Shown: positions 25,076 through 36,360, counted from the first letter of the stretch. The stretch is 64,000 nt of DNA from Rhodamnia argentea (GCF_020921035.1 NC_063152.1:4569001-4633000), one strand, 5' to 3'. Translations and numbers: made by a program. Notes: generated from the sequence alone by a model not told the origin.

Positions 25076-25409
25076 GATGGCCAGCTTCCAAGAAAATGGA
25101 GGATTCATGGCTCCCCATCATGACTCAGTTTTCCTCCTCAAGTCCCCGCCAACAATTTGTATCATTGTACGGAATGTTCCACAAAACATACTCCAAGATA
25201 TTATAGCTACTTTATAAAAAAAATTTATTAGCAAAGAAAGATAAGAAGGGATGGAAGTACCGACCCTCCCGTATGCCTCAACAAGAGTTTCATTCGCACA
25301 ATTAAAACATTCGATTTGAGTTATAACTGCTGTTTTTTTTTTTTTTAACGAGCCCGGAAAATTACCGATTCATCGGAACGCAAGTTGAAATGGAAATTGG
25401 AGTTATCAT

Positions 25410-25740
25410 ATGCCTCAAGCGCAAGTGGAACATACGCCATTGATGAATCGTGATTTTCTGGAGATCGGAAAGCGATTGAGTGATTGGAACCCGTGCCCAA
25501 CAGGGCTCCAAACCACATGGGAGCAAGCATCATCCACCGCGGCGGCTCTGAAGATGATACATCGCGTGCATGAAAGGACGTTCAACGATGTCGAATGGCT
25601 TGAATTCGGAGGGTCGACATTTGCTTGGAGCTTACGGCACTTTGAATGGTGCTGCCTGTCCATTGGCTTGGTGATGGGCACCAGACATTACCATATGCGG
25701 GCGAGACTTTTCTCGACTACCACGTGGTAAACACCATCTA
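25410..25740 (-). promoter_or_regulatory. Upstream module without its gene, ending in a G-box
   Basis: This is a diverged copy of the block found upstream of the array genes: GGAGGGTCGACATTTGCTTGGAGC, ATTGGCTTGGTGATG, then the palindromic G-box CCACGTGG at 25,720-25,727. The gene that should lie to its left is missing (junction at 25,076). Confidence 0.55.
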
Positions 25741-27419
25741 ATCCCATGTCTTGGACAAGTAAGTGGGTCCAACGTCTCTTTGCCTTTTTGTTCGAAAGCA
25801 ACGTCTCTTTGTTAATTTCCTCAAAATTATCCAGTTAATTTTAATTCTATAAAACGGATGTTAATTCAGTTCTGAACATTTAAATTTGGCCAATTTGGTT
25901 TACTGTGAATGTGGTTGTTCTGATCAATTTTCAAAGGAGTCACCGATGTGGGGATCCAATCATCACCAGCCATCGACATCTTGTCACGTCGGTGATTTCC
26001 GACGAGAATTAACGGGAAGGACTACACTGGAACTTCGCGCATTAATTTTGGTCTAAAATGGTAAAATTAGAAAATTTAGGACTAAATTAGTATGCGTATT
26101 ATGTACAATAAATTTAGGACTGATTGGACAATTTTTCCAATTTTTATTTATTGACCGCTTTCAAGTGGAAAAAGCTGTTGAATTCATTTTCTATATATGG
26201 TAGGCATACTCATAAAGACATAGCTATTATCCAGAAGGGAAAATGGCCCTAGATAGTTCTTAATTACTATGCAATGCCATCCGTAATTTTTTAATTTGTT
26301 CGATATTGACCTTGAATATCTTTTCATTTTAATCCATTTTCCAAATCCAAAGAAGATATGATGTCTTCAATACGGTTTCTAAACTTTTAGCTTGTTCAAT
26401 CAAATAGCTTAATTTTGCATAACAAAATCAAATTAATCTTTGATACTACTAACAATTTTCATAATTACACTACTGCCCAAATTTTAGAATTATCTTTTCA
26501 TTTTAATCCATTTTTGAAATCAAAAGAAGATATGCTGTCTTTTTATTTATTCATTTATTTGTTTGACCTTTTTCGCCTTTATAAATATTAGTTCCATTCA
26601 AGTCATTTTACCTTATGATCTCTATACTAGAAAAAGTAGAGTCTCACTTAATGTTGTATCGGGTTTATACTCCTACTATTTCAATTTCTTGATTTACACA
26701 ATTAAAAAAAATTAATTAGGAAAACTCGAAATACAAAAGCTTAATTTTTTTTTTCTATCTAAAAATTGGGAGCAAAAGTTAGATTGCTATAAATACGATC
26801 ATCTTTTTATAAATTAATATAGTTTTTGGATACCCTTATGAAAACATTTATTCCTAAAAATAGCAGAAATATCAACCGGATATAATCCTGAATGAGATTC
26901 CACTTGTACAGTTATAAATATTGTAAGCTAATATATACTTGAATTGTGTTATCATAATATTTATATAGACCAAAGGGACAATAAAAAAAGAAAATAAAAG
27001 AAAAACTATTTTCTATGAAATTAGTAAATGGATTGAAACGAAAAGATGTTCTAAAATCTTGGCAATAGCATAATTAGGACAACTCACGAATAGAAAAGGA
27101 GGACTGATATGATCTTGTAAAGGGCTCAATTGGATAAATTGAATATTTGCAACTAGATTAAACATTGTTACAAGTGTCGTTTAGAATGGAAATGAAAAGC
27201 ACGAGTGTGACCTCTGCCATCTAAATGGTAATGGTTCTCCAACACATGTTTAAACATCAAAGCAAAAGAATACAGTCTCGATTGGAGATGCGGCTGCAGG
27301 TCAGCTTGCCGTTCGGTATGAATATTACACAGTAAGACTTGTGCTTTGCAATCCTCGGTCGATCGTTTCTCGTGCATGATGGGAAAACAGATGATGAATC
27401 GTCCTTCATTCTCTGGGAC

Positions 27420-27644
27420 TCAGAGACGAGAGAGTTGAGATCCGACGGGGAAGTAAGTCATTGGTATCGGAGGAGGCTTGGACTTGCTCTTGGACTCGTT
27501 CTTCCTCGATCCGCCTTTGCCTTCGGCATGGCCGTCTTTGCCTGCCGAACGGCTCTTGTTCGAGTGATCCTCTCCATCGAAGCTGATCACTCTACCACTT
27601 GAATGATCAGAGAAGCAACTGAAAAGGCTTGAGAAGAGACTCAT
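27420..27644 (-). CDS. Small array protein, copy B (74 residues)
   Basis: The ATG at 27642-27644 begins MSLFSSLFSCFSDHSSGRVI, and the protein ends KPPPIPMTYFPVGSQLSRL. It has three parts: a hydrophobic N-terminal ~12 residues with a Cys at position 10, a Ser/Lys/Gly/Asp-rich middle, and the proline-tyrosine C-terminal motif. A longer open frame of 128 codons starts at 27,806, but that start lies on the TATA box (27,794-27,801), so the MSLF start is right. Copy C is almost the same. Function unknown. It resembles uncharacterised small angiosperm proteins with a YFPV-type end (from memory, unchecked). Confidence 0.8.
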   Translation of the reverse strand: MSLFSSLFSCFSDHSSGRVISFDGEDHSNKSRSAGKDGHAEGKGGSRKNESKSKSKPPPIPMTYFPVGSQLSRL

Positions 27645-27793
27645 GGTCGATGAGGATGGAAACTGGAATACTGGGTTTACGAGCAGAAGAGGATGAGAAA
27701 TCAGTACTTTGGCTGGTTCTCTTGAAGGACGCGTGAAGCTGTTACGATGGCTAATTTGCTTAGTTGTGTTGAGAAAATCCACGGTGCTTTCGG

Positions 27794-27801
27794 TATATAT
27801 A
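27794..27801 (-). promoter_or_regulatory. TATA box of copy B
   Basis: TATATATA, 150 bases upstream of the ATG. It is conserved in position in copy C (33,170-33,177). Confidence 0.6.
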
Positions 27802-27964
27802 GACATGTTGATGAAGCTTTAAAGAGACGTGGCCTTAGCTTCCAAGAAATTGGAGGGTTTCAGTGTCGCTATCATTACTCGGTCTTCTTTCCCCTTAGAT
27901 TCTTGGAAATACCTAGGCCTTTTTTTTTTTTCGAAAATATCTAGGCTTACAAAGTGGGATAATT

Positions 27965-28290
27965 ATCATAAAAGTTATAAACATATTCTACGAATGTCAA
28001 TTCAATTTCAAGCTTTTCAATTTGGCCAATTACTCCTAAACCTTTTTAACTATTTCCCAACATAATCAGTCTGGTCAATATCGATCGAAATTCGCCGATG
28101 TGGATAACGATTATCCTACATGGCACGATCGGATCGACAATGCCAATGTGGATAATTTTATAATTTTGGTATAAGAACTTCTTAAATTTACATAATAGTT
28201 TTTGTCATGTAGTTGTCAGCGATTTTCTGCCAAAATATAGGACTACATTAGCAAATCGTTAGAAAGTTTATAACTAAATTGGCCAAACTA
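27965..28290. repeat. Decayed inverted-repeat element
   Basis: It has CATAAAAGTTATAAACATATTC-type left sequence and a GACTACATTAG/AAGTTTATAACTAAATTGG right arm, with a GATGTGGATAA core. It is shared with 33,345-33,670, so it predates the segmental duplication. Confidence 0.5.
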
Positions 28291-28299
28291 ATAAGAGAA

Positions 28300-28770
28300 A
28301 AAATTACCAAAATAGTTCTAAGCCTATAGTAATTATGTCAATTCAGTTTAAACTTTTTTTTTTTTTCGAGTGAGTCTTAAACCTTTTACATTTTAGCTAA
28401 TTTGGTCTATCCGATCAACTTTGATTAGAAATCATTGACGTGACAAGGACATTTTTAATAATAATTTCATTCTTTTATTTTTTTTCTTTTCTGTTTCTTC
28501 CCTTTCTTCCTCTAGCTGGTTGCCATGGTCTGGAGATCGCCAGAGGAAGAAGAAAGGGAAGAAAGAAATTCAAAAGAGAAAAATAAGAATAAATAAAAAA
28601 TTCAAAATTCAAAAAAAATGTCTAAATATTATTAAAAACGTCCACGTCACCACTGGCTATGTCGCATTAACGATTTCCCTACAAAATTGACAGGATGGAC
28701 TAAATTGGCATAATTATAATTGGTTTGAGATTTTTTTTTTTTTTTTTTTGGTTAATTTTGACATTTGTGC
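28300..28770. repeat. Decayed inverted-repeat element with hairpin core
   Basis: Arms contain CCAAAATAGTTCTAAGCC and TTGGCATAATTATAATTGG. The core at about 28,490-28,565 is an inverted repeat (TTCTTCCTCTAGC against CCAGAGGAAGAAG). It is also present at 33,680-34,110. Confidence 0.55.
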
Positions 28771-28839
28771 ACTACTTGTTTCAAATTAGCCAGTCATCAA
28801 TTTGGCCCCAACATTTAAGGGTATAGAAGGGACCAGGTG

Positions 28840-29075
28840 TCTCTTTTGATGGCTTCGAGAGCGTTAGCCTACACATTCGAGCAGCTTCCATCATATTTAA
28901 TTTGGAGGACCACCATTTCCTTGGAGGCCACGTTTGTAAAGGAATCTTATATAAACTTCCCACCCTTTTTGACTTTTCTCTACCCACAGCCACGCGTCGT
29001 CATGTCATTGGCTTGGCGATGTACACTTGGAAAACATAATATCCGTGGGAGACCAATTTCAATTACCACGTGATT
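28840..29075 (-). promoter_or_regulatory. Conserved upstream module, copy B
   Basis: Shared block in order: GGAGGACCACCATTTCCTTGG, CCACGCGTC (28,990-28,998), TCATTGGCTTGGCGATG, and CACGTG (29,067-29,072). It lies 1.2-1.4 kb upstream of copy B. The G-box has lost one flank base (CCACGTGA). Confidence 0.6.
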
Positions 29076-29444
29076 TGGCTCGAATTATTTTCGTTTATAA
29101 CTTTTTTTAAAATTAAAAAAATTACTAAAATTATTCACGTCAAAGTCGATGGGTCATTTAGGATGGCCGACGTCAACGTCGGTTATATTTGATCAAAATT
29201 GATCGGAAGGACTCAATTAATAAACTGTCGACATATTTAGAACTGATCAAATTAAAAGGTTTATGACCGAATTAATATAAGTACAAAATGTTGAGCACAT
29301 TTATTGTTGGCTCCACGGCGTGTTTCCATGCATTTAGGATTAGACTTCAAAGAGAAGAGGACCAATAAAAACATTAAAAAAAAAAAGAGGCAGCTTTTGT
29401 CCAATCTTTCACATAAAGATCATGTGATACTGGAACGCAATAAA

Positions 29445-30090
29445 TGGGGGAAAAGTGTCAAAAAAGTCATAAACCTATTGTATTAGTGCCAATTTAGTCC
29501 TAAACCTTTTTTTTATGCCAATTCAGTTCTAAACCTTTTGTATTGGTGTCAATTAAGTACTAAACCTTTTATTAGTGTCAATTCAGTCCTAAACATTTTA
29601 CAATAGTGCCAATTTAGTCCTAAAAATTTTGTATTTATGCCAATTGAGTCAATTCGGTCAATTTTGATTGGAAATCACTAGCATGGACGTCAATTATCCT
29701 ACGTGGCACAGTTGGCACTAACGTAGTTATTTTTTTAATATTTTTTTGATATTTTAAATAATTTTTAAAAATAATTTTGAAAAAAACCAAAAAATTGCTT
29801 TAAAAATTATTTAAAATATTAAAATAATATTAAAAAATGTCCAAATTAGCGATAGTCGTGCCATGTAGGACAATTGATGTCTACGTCAGTGATTTTCGAT
29901 CGAAATTGGCCGGATTAACTCAATTGGTATAAATATAAAAAATTTAGGACTGAATTAGCAACAATACGGAAGGTTTATGACTAAATTAGCACCAATAAAA
30001 GGTTTAGGACTGAATTGGCACCAAAAAAAGGTTTAGGACTGAATTGGCACTAATGTAATAGGTTTACGACTTTGTTGACACTTCTCCCCA
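29445..30090. mobile_element. Intact inverted-repeat (foldback) element with clear ends
   Basis: The left end TGGGGGAAAAGTGTCAAA and the complement of the right end TGGGGAGAAGTGTCAACA match over about 36 bases, and the inverted similarity continues through most of the 646 bases to an AT-rich centre near 29,770. It is flanked by the direct repeat ATAAA (29,440-29,444 and 30,091-30,095). The paralogous site at 38,277-38,286 is empty. It has no coding capacity. Confidence 0.85.
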
Positions 30091-30779
30091 ATAAACGGTA
30101 AATCTAGTTTTACCCATGGTAGCAAGAGCAACAGACAGATTTTGACCCAACCTTCCTTTTCTCTTTTTCCATGTGGGTGGAGGAGACCAACCGTAAAGTT
30201 TGAGCTCCACATTGTGTGTTCATGCATGTGTTTATCTTTTGGTCTTGATCTTAAGCACCGAGGAATCGACTTGAAAGAGAGCGCACTAATGCAACAAACA
30301 TAGTAAAAGCGACTTTCGGCTGTTCTTTCACATAAAAATTAATGATGTGATCCTTGAGCACAATTATATACATTAACCTCATCAAAAGGAAAAACCAAAA
30401 AAAGGTTTCTCACTGTCTTATATCAATTCCCAACAAGTTTCTAATAACAAATGAATGAATTAAGACACAAATTCTATCATCCCTCCCGCACAAAAAGGAT
30501 GGCCAGCTTCCAAGAAAATGGGTCACTATCATGACTCAGTTTTCCTCCTCAAGTCCCCGCCAACAATTTGTATTATTGTACGGAATGTTCCACGAAACAT
30601 ACTCCAAGATATTATTGCTACTTAACAAAAATTTTTTATTAGCAAAGAAAGGTAAGAAGGGATGCACAGTACCGACCCTCCCGTACGTCTCAACAAGAGT
30701 TTCACTCGTTTAATCAACACGTTCGATTTGAGTTATAACTACTATTATTTTTGAGCGAGTCCGAATAACTATCGATTCA

Positions 30780-31140
30780 TTGACATGCAAGTTGGAATGG
30801 AAATTGGAGTTATCCTACGCCTCATACGCAAGTCAAACATACACGACGGATGAATCGTGATTTTCTGAAGATCGGAAAGCGATTGAATGACTCGATTCGG
30901 TGTCCAACACGGCTCCACATGGGAGCAAGCATCATCCACCGCGGCGGCGCTGAAGATGATACATCGCGTGCATTTAAGGACGTTCAACGATGTCGAATGA
31001 CTTGAATTTGGAGGATCGACATTTGCTTGGAGCTTACGGCACTTTGAATGTTGTTGCCTGTCCATTGGCTTGGCGATGTGCAGCAGGCATTATCACGTGC
31101 GTGCGAGACTTTTCTCAACTGCCACGTGGTAAACACCATC
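30780..31140 (-). promoter_or_regulatory. Upstream module without its gene, second copy
   Basis: Counterpart of 25,410-25,740, with CCACGTGG at 31,122-31,129 and a second CACGTG at about 31,094-31,099. The gene is deleted at the 30,498 junction. Confidence 0.55.
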
Positions 31141-32795
31141 TAATACCATGTCTTGGACAAGTAAGTTGGTCCAACGTCTCTTTGTTAATTTCCTCAAAAT
31201 TACCTAGTTAATTTTAAGTCTATAAAACATAAGCTAATTCAGTTCTGAACATTTCAATTTAACCAGTTTAGTTTACTGTGAATGTGGTTGTTTTGATCAA
31301 TTTTCGAAAGAGTCGGCGATGTGGAGGTTCGGTCATCACCGGCCATCGACATATTGTCACATCAATGATTTCCGGTGAGAATTAACAGAAAGGACTATAT
31401 TGGAACTTCACGCATTAATTTAGGTCTAAATTAATATAATTAAAATATTTAGGATTAAATTAGTATGCGTATTACGTACAATAAATTTAGGACTGATTGG
31501 ACAATTTTCCCATTTTTTATTTGTTGACCGCTTTGAAGTGGAAAAAGCTGTTGAATTCATTTTCTATATATTGTAGGCATATTCATAAAGACATTGCTAT
31601 TATCCGGAAGGGAAAATGGCCCTAGATAGTTCTTTAACTTTGGGCCGATATGCAATGCCATCCGTAATTTTTTAATTTGTTCGATATTGACCTTGCATAT
31701 CTTTTCATTTTAATCCATTTTCCAAATCCAAAGAAGATATGCTGTCTTTAATATGGTTTCTAAAATTTTAGTTTGTTCAATCTAATAACTTAATTTTGCA
31801 TAACAAAATCAAATTAATCTTTGATGCTACTAACAATTTTCATAGTTACACTACTGCCCAAATTTTAGAATTATCTTTTCATTTTAATCCATTTTTGAAA
31901 TCAAAAGAAGATATGATGTCTTTTTATTTCTTTTCTTTTTTTACCTTTTTGGCCTCTATAAATATTAGTTCCATTTAATTCATTTTACCTTATGATCTCT
32001 ATACTAGAAAAAGTAGAGTCTCACTTGATGTTGTATCGGGTTTTTATTCCTACTATTTCAATTTCCTGATTTACACAATTAAAAAAAATTAATTAGGAAA
32101 ACTCGAAATACAAAAGCTTAATTTTTTTTTCTATCCAAAAATTGGGAGCAAAAGTTAGACTGCTATAAATACTATTATCTTTTTTATAAATTAATATAGT
32201 TTTCGGATACCCTTATGAAAACATTTATTCCTAAAAATAGCAGGAATATCAACCGGATATAATCCTGAATGAGATTCCACTTGTACAGTTATAAATATTG
32301 TAAGCTAAAATGTACTTGAATTGTGTTATCATAATATTTATATAGACCAAAGGGACAAAAAAAAAGGTAATAAAAGAAAAACTATTTTCTATGAATTTAG
32401 TAAATGGATTGAAATGAGAGGACATTCTCAAATCTTGGCAATGGCATAATTAGGATAACTCACCAATAGTAAAGAAGGACTGACATGATCTTGTAAAGGG
32501 CTCAATTGGATAAATTGAATATTTGCAACTAGATTAAACACTGTTACAAGTGTCGTTTAGAATGGAAATGAAAAGCATGAGTGTGACCTCGGCCATCTGA
32601 ATGGTAATGGTTCGCCAACACATGTTTAAACATCAAAGTGAAAGAATACAATCTCGATTGGAGATGCGGCCGCAGGTTAGCTTGCCGTTCGGTATGAATA
32701 TTACATAGTAAGATTTGTGCTTTGCAATCCTCGGTTGATCGTTTCTTGTGCATGATGAGAAAAAAGATGATGAATCGTCCTTCATTCTCCGGGAC

Positions 32796-33020
32796 TCAGA
32801 GACGAGAGAGTTGAGATCCGACGGGGAAGTAAGTCATTGGTATCGGAGGAGGCTTGGACTTGCTCTTGGACTCGTTCTTCCTCGATCCGCCTTTGCCTTT
32901 GGCATGGCCGTCTTTGCCTGCCGAACAGCTCTTGTTCGAGTGATCCTCTCCGTCGAAGCTGATCACTCTACCACTTGAATGATCAGAGAAGCAACTGAAA
33001 AGGCTTGAGAAGAGACTCAT
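32796..33020 (-). CDS. Small array protein, copy C (74 residues)
   Basis: The ATG at 33018-33020 gives MSLFSSLFSCFSDHSSGRVI, and the protein ends PPPIPMTYFPVGSQLSRL. It differs from copy B at only two residues in the mature frame (Arg to Cys and Glu to Lys in the middle part), consistent with the recent block duplication. The TATA box is at 33,170-33,177. The upstream open extension crosses the TATA box and is not coding. Function unknown. Confidence 0.8.
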   Translation of the reverse strand: MSLFSSLFSCFSDHSSGRVISFDGEDHSNKSCSAGKDGHAKGKGGSRKNESKSKSKPPPIPMTYFPVGSQLSRL

Positions 33021-33169
33021 GGTCGATGAGGATGGAAACCGGAATACTGGGTTTACGAGCAGAAGAGGATGAGAAATCAGTACTTTGGCTGGTTCTCTTG
33101 AAGGACACGTGAAGCTGTTACGATGGCTAATTTGCTTAGTCGTGTTGAGAAAATCCACGGTGCTTTCGG

Positions 33170-33177
33170 TATATATA
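33170..33177 (-). promoter_or_regulatory. TATA box of copy C
   Basis: TATATATA, 150 bases upstream of the ATG, same spacing as copy B. Confidence 0.6.
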
Positions 33178-33344
33178 GACATGTTGATGAAGCTTTAAAG
33201 AGACGTGGCCTTAGCTTCCAAGAAATTGGAGGGTTTCAGTGTCGCTATCATTACTCGGTCTTCTTTCCCCTTAGATTCTTGGAAATACCTACGCTTTTTT
33301 TTCCCCGAAAATACCTAGGCTGACAAAGTGGGATAATTGTCATA

Positions 33345-34110
33345 AAAGTTCTAAACATATTCTACGAATGTTAATTCAGTCTCAAACTTTCAATTTGGCC
33401 AATTACTTCTAAACCTTTTAACTATTTGCCAACGTAATCTGTCTGGTCAATATCGGTCGAAATTCGCCGAAGTGGACAACAACTGTCCTACATGACATAG
33501 TCTAATCGACAGTCTTGATGTGAATAATTTTTGCAATTTTTGTACAAGAACTTCTTAAATTTATATAACATTTTTTATCATGTAGTTGTAAGCGATTTTT
33601 GGCCAAAATATAGGACTATATTGGCAAATCGTCAGAAATTTTATGATTAAATCTGCCAAACTAATAAGAGAAAAAATTACCAAAATAGTCTTAAACCTAT
33701 ATTCAGTCTTAAGCTTTTTTTTATTTCAACTGAGTCTTAAACTTTTTATATTTGAGCCAATTTGATCTATCTGATCAACTTTGATCAGAAATCATTGACG
33801 TGACAAGGACATTTTTAATAATAATTTCATTTTTTTCTTTTCTCTTTCTTCCCTTTCTTCCTCCAACTGGATGCCATGGTCCGGAGATCGCTACAGGAAG
33901 AAGAAAGGGAAGAAGGAAATTCAAAAAAGAAAAATAAGAATAGATAATAACTAAAAAATTCATAAAAATATTTAAATATTACTAAAAACGTCCACGTTAC
34001 CGTTGGCTATGTCACATTAGCGATTTCCAAACAAAATTGACATGATGGAGTGAATTGGCATAATTAAAATAGGTTTGAGACTTTTTCTTTGGTTGATTTT
34101 GACCAATTTT
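33345..34110. repeat. Two decayed inverted-repeat elements (duplicates of 27,965-28,770)
   Basis: Same order and arms as in copy 1 of the segmental duplication, with scattered differences. The hairpin core lies at about 33,845-33,920. Confidence 0.5.
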
Positions 34111-34199
34111 TTTTGGTAAAGATAGTTAATTTTGACATTTGTGCACTACTTTTTTAAAATTAGCCACTCATCAATTTGACCCCGACATTAAGGGACCAC

Positions 34200-34440
34200 G
34201 AGTCACTTTTGATGGGTTCGAGAGCGGTAGCCTACACATTCGGGCAGCTTCGATCGTATTTAATTTGGAGGACCACCATTTCCTTGAAGGCCACGTTTGT
34301 AAAGGAATCTTCTATAAACTTCCTCCCTTTCTGACTTTTCTCTACCCACGGCCACGCGTCATCATGTCATTGGCTTGGTGATGTACACCTGGAAAACATA
34401 CTATCCGTTGGAGACCAATCTCAATTACCACGTGGTTTGA
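34200..34440 (-). promoter_or_regulatory. Conserved upstream module, copy C
   Basis: CACGCGTC at 34,353-34,360, TCATTGGCTTGGTGATG after it, and a full G-box CCACGTGG at 34,428-34,435. It lies 1.2-1.4 kb upstream of copy C. Confidence 0.65.
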
Positions 34441-34790
34441 CTCGAAATATTTTCGCTTATAACTTTTTTTTAAATTAAAAATTATTAAAATTGTTTATGC
34501 TAAAGCCGATGGATCGTTTAGGATGACCGGCGTCAACGTCAACTGTATCTAATAGAAGGACTCAATTTAGTAAGTTGTCAAAATATTTAGAACTGATCAA
34601 ATTTGAAAAGTTTATGACTGAATTAACATAAGTATAAAAGATTAAGCACGTTTATTGTTGGCTCCACGGCGTGTTTTCATACATTTAGGATTAGACTTCA
34701 AAGAGAAGAGGACCAATAAAAACATAATAAAAAAAAAAGCAGCTTTTGTCTAATCTTTCACATAAGGATTATGTGATGCTGGAACACAAT

Positions 34791-35530
34791 TGTTAAATAT
34801 ATCTCGAGTTTGAATCGGATATAAATCGGTTAGTTAAATTGATTTAAAGAAAAATCTTGGATGTATGCAAGATTTGACCGGTTGACCGAAAGGTGGCATC
34901 TGCAGTGGACGTCTTCAAGAAAAGTGATGCTAGCCACTACAAGACAAAAGAGTTTCACTTTTTCTAATTATATTTACTTGTGGGGCCCAAGGTTGTTTCT
35001 TTTGGTCAGAGAGAATAGATGAAAAAAAGTAAACATAAGGGTTTTACCCTTGACACCTGCTGCAACCATACAAAATAAAAGGGAGAGGACCTGTTCTGTT
35101 CCAAAAAAAAAAAAAAAAATTTCGAGACGCGCCGCACGAAAGAAGAAGCAGAGAAAAGATGTGCGAAGAAGAAAATAAAAGAACGCAAGGAACGTTCTGG
35201 GGTTTGGCCGTGTGCGAGCTTTTGCTTGGGCTTGAACACTCGGAGATTTTGCGCGTGAGTTTTACATCTGAGTTATTTTATTATTTATAAATATTTGGAG
35301 CTTAGGTGTAATCTAGGGTTAGGAAATACGAGCATATTGAGCGATTGTAATTCGGATTCTTCGATTGTAGTGGATTATTCGTGCTAGCTCTCCTGTGGAT
35401 GTAGGTATCGATATTTGGATCGAACCACGTAATCTTTAGTATCCTTTATCGTTTCTCGTTATTTCTCTATGCTTTCGTATTGACTTATTTACGAGATCTT
35501 AATCAGTTTTCGCGCATTAATCTTATAACA
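34791..35530. mobile_element. Solo LTR, Copia-like
   Basis: The 740-base segment begins TGTTAAATAT and ends TTATAACA, so it has TGTTA/TAACA ends. It is flanked by the 5-base direct repeat ACAAT (34,786-34,790 and 35,531-35,535). Internal GAACCACGTAATC followed by a T-rich 3' part resembles Copia LTRs. No internal retrotransposon region or second LTR is adjacent, so it is a solo LTR left by recombination. The orientation is probably plus, from the GAACCACGTAATC end. Confidence 0.85.
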
Positions 35531-35970
35531 ACAATAATGGGTAAATCTAGTGTTACCCATGGTAGCAAGAGCAGCAGACAGATTTTGGCCCAACCTTCCT
35601 TTTCTCTTTTCCATATGGGTGGAGGAGACTAACCCTAAAGTTTAAGCTCCTCATTGCGAGTTCATGCACGTGGTTATCTTTTGGTCTTGATCTTAAGCAC
35701 TGAGGAATCGACTTGAAAGAGAGCGCACTAATGCAACAAACATAGTAAAAGCGACTTTCGGCTATTCTTTCACATAAAAATGATGTGATCCTTGAGCACA
35801 ATAATATACATTAACCTCATCAAAAGGAAAAACCGAAAAAGGTTTCTCACTGTCTTATATTCAACTCCCAACAAGTTTCTAATAACAAATGAACGAATTA
35901 AGACACAAATTCTATCATCCCTCCTGCACAAAAAGGAAGATCGCCGACGGCATTCAGATTTCAACCAGAC

Positions 35971-36195
35971 TCAGAGACGAGAGAGGTGAGATCCGACAGG
36001 GAAGTAAGCCATCGGAATCGGAGGAGGCTTGGACTTCGTCTTGGAGCTGCTCTTCTTCAATCTGGCTTCGCCTTTGACGTGGACGTCTTTGCTTATCGAG
36101 CTGCTCTTGTGCGAGTGACCCTCTCCTTCGAAGCTGATCACTCTACTGCCGGAATGATCGGAGAAGCAACTGAAGAGGCTTGAGATGAGACTCAT
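35971..36195 (-). CDS. Small array protein, copy D (74 residues)
   Basis: The ATG at 36193-36195 gives MSLISSLFSCFSDHSGSRVI, and the protein ends PPPIPMAYFPVGSHLSRL. The middle is Ser/His/Lys-rich (SHKSSSISKD). The TATA box (TATTTATA) is at 36,353-36,360. Two upstream modules lie 0.6-0.8 and 1.2-1.5 kb upstream. An upstream in-frame ATG (36,225) would add ten residues (MYLPFSSSSI); family comparison favours the MSLI start, but the upstream ATG is inside the transcript and could be used. Confidence 0.78.
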   Translation of the reverse strand: MSLISSLFSCFSDHSGSRVISFEGEGHSHKSSSISKDVHVKGEARLKKSSSKTKSKPPPIPMAYFPVGSHLSRL

Positions 36196-36352
36196 GATCG
36201 ACGAGGATGAGAATGGCAAATACAATTCTAAGAGCAGAAGAGGCTGAGAAACCAGCGCTTTGGCTGGTTCTCTGTGAGGACACTTGAAGGCTGAAGCTGT
36301 TGTAATGGCTGACTTTGCTGAGTTGTTTGGAGAGAATTCACGACTCTCTCGC

Positions 36353-36360
36353 TATTTATA
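36353..36360 (-). promoter_or_regulatory. TATA box of copy D
   Basis: TATAAATA on the minus strand, about 160 bases upstream of the ATG. Confidence 0.55.

Larger units (their letters stand above)
25076..29444. repeat. Segmental tandem duplication, copy 1 (contains gene copy B)
   Basis: This block is nearly identical in order and content to 30,498-34,790, with an offset of about 5.36-5.42 kb. Both contain a gene-loss junction, a promoter module, AT-rich spacer, one intact small gene, its promoter, decayed inverted-repeat elements and a second module. The protein copies differ at only a few residues, so the duplication is recent. Confidence 0.85.
30498..34790. repeat. Segmental tandem duplication, copy 2 (contains gene copy C)
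   Basis: Second copy of 25,076-29,444. Unlike copy 1 it is preceded by array 3'-flank sequence (30,100-30,497), and it ends where a solo LTR inserted (34,791). Confidence 0.85.

Noticed and set aside
27168..27377. 69-codon minus-strand frame, duplicated at 32,544-32,753
   Set aside because: Both copies are open, but about eight to ten of the base changes alter residues, as expected without protein constraint. They lie in the 3' flank of copies B and C and were duplicated with the block.
27645..27806. Long N-terminal extension of copy B (also copy C)
   Set aside because: The extension starts on the TATA box, so it cannot be in the transcript.
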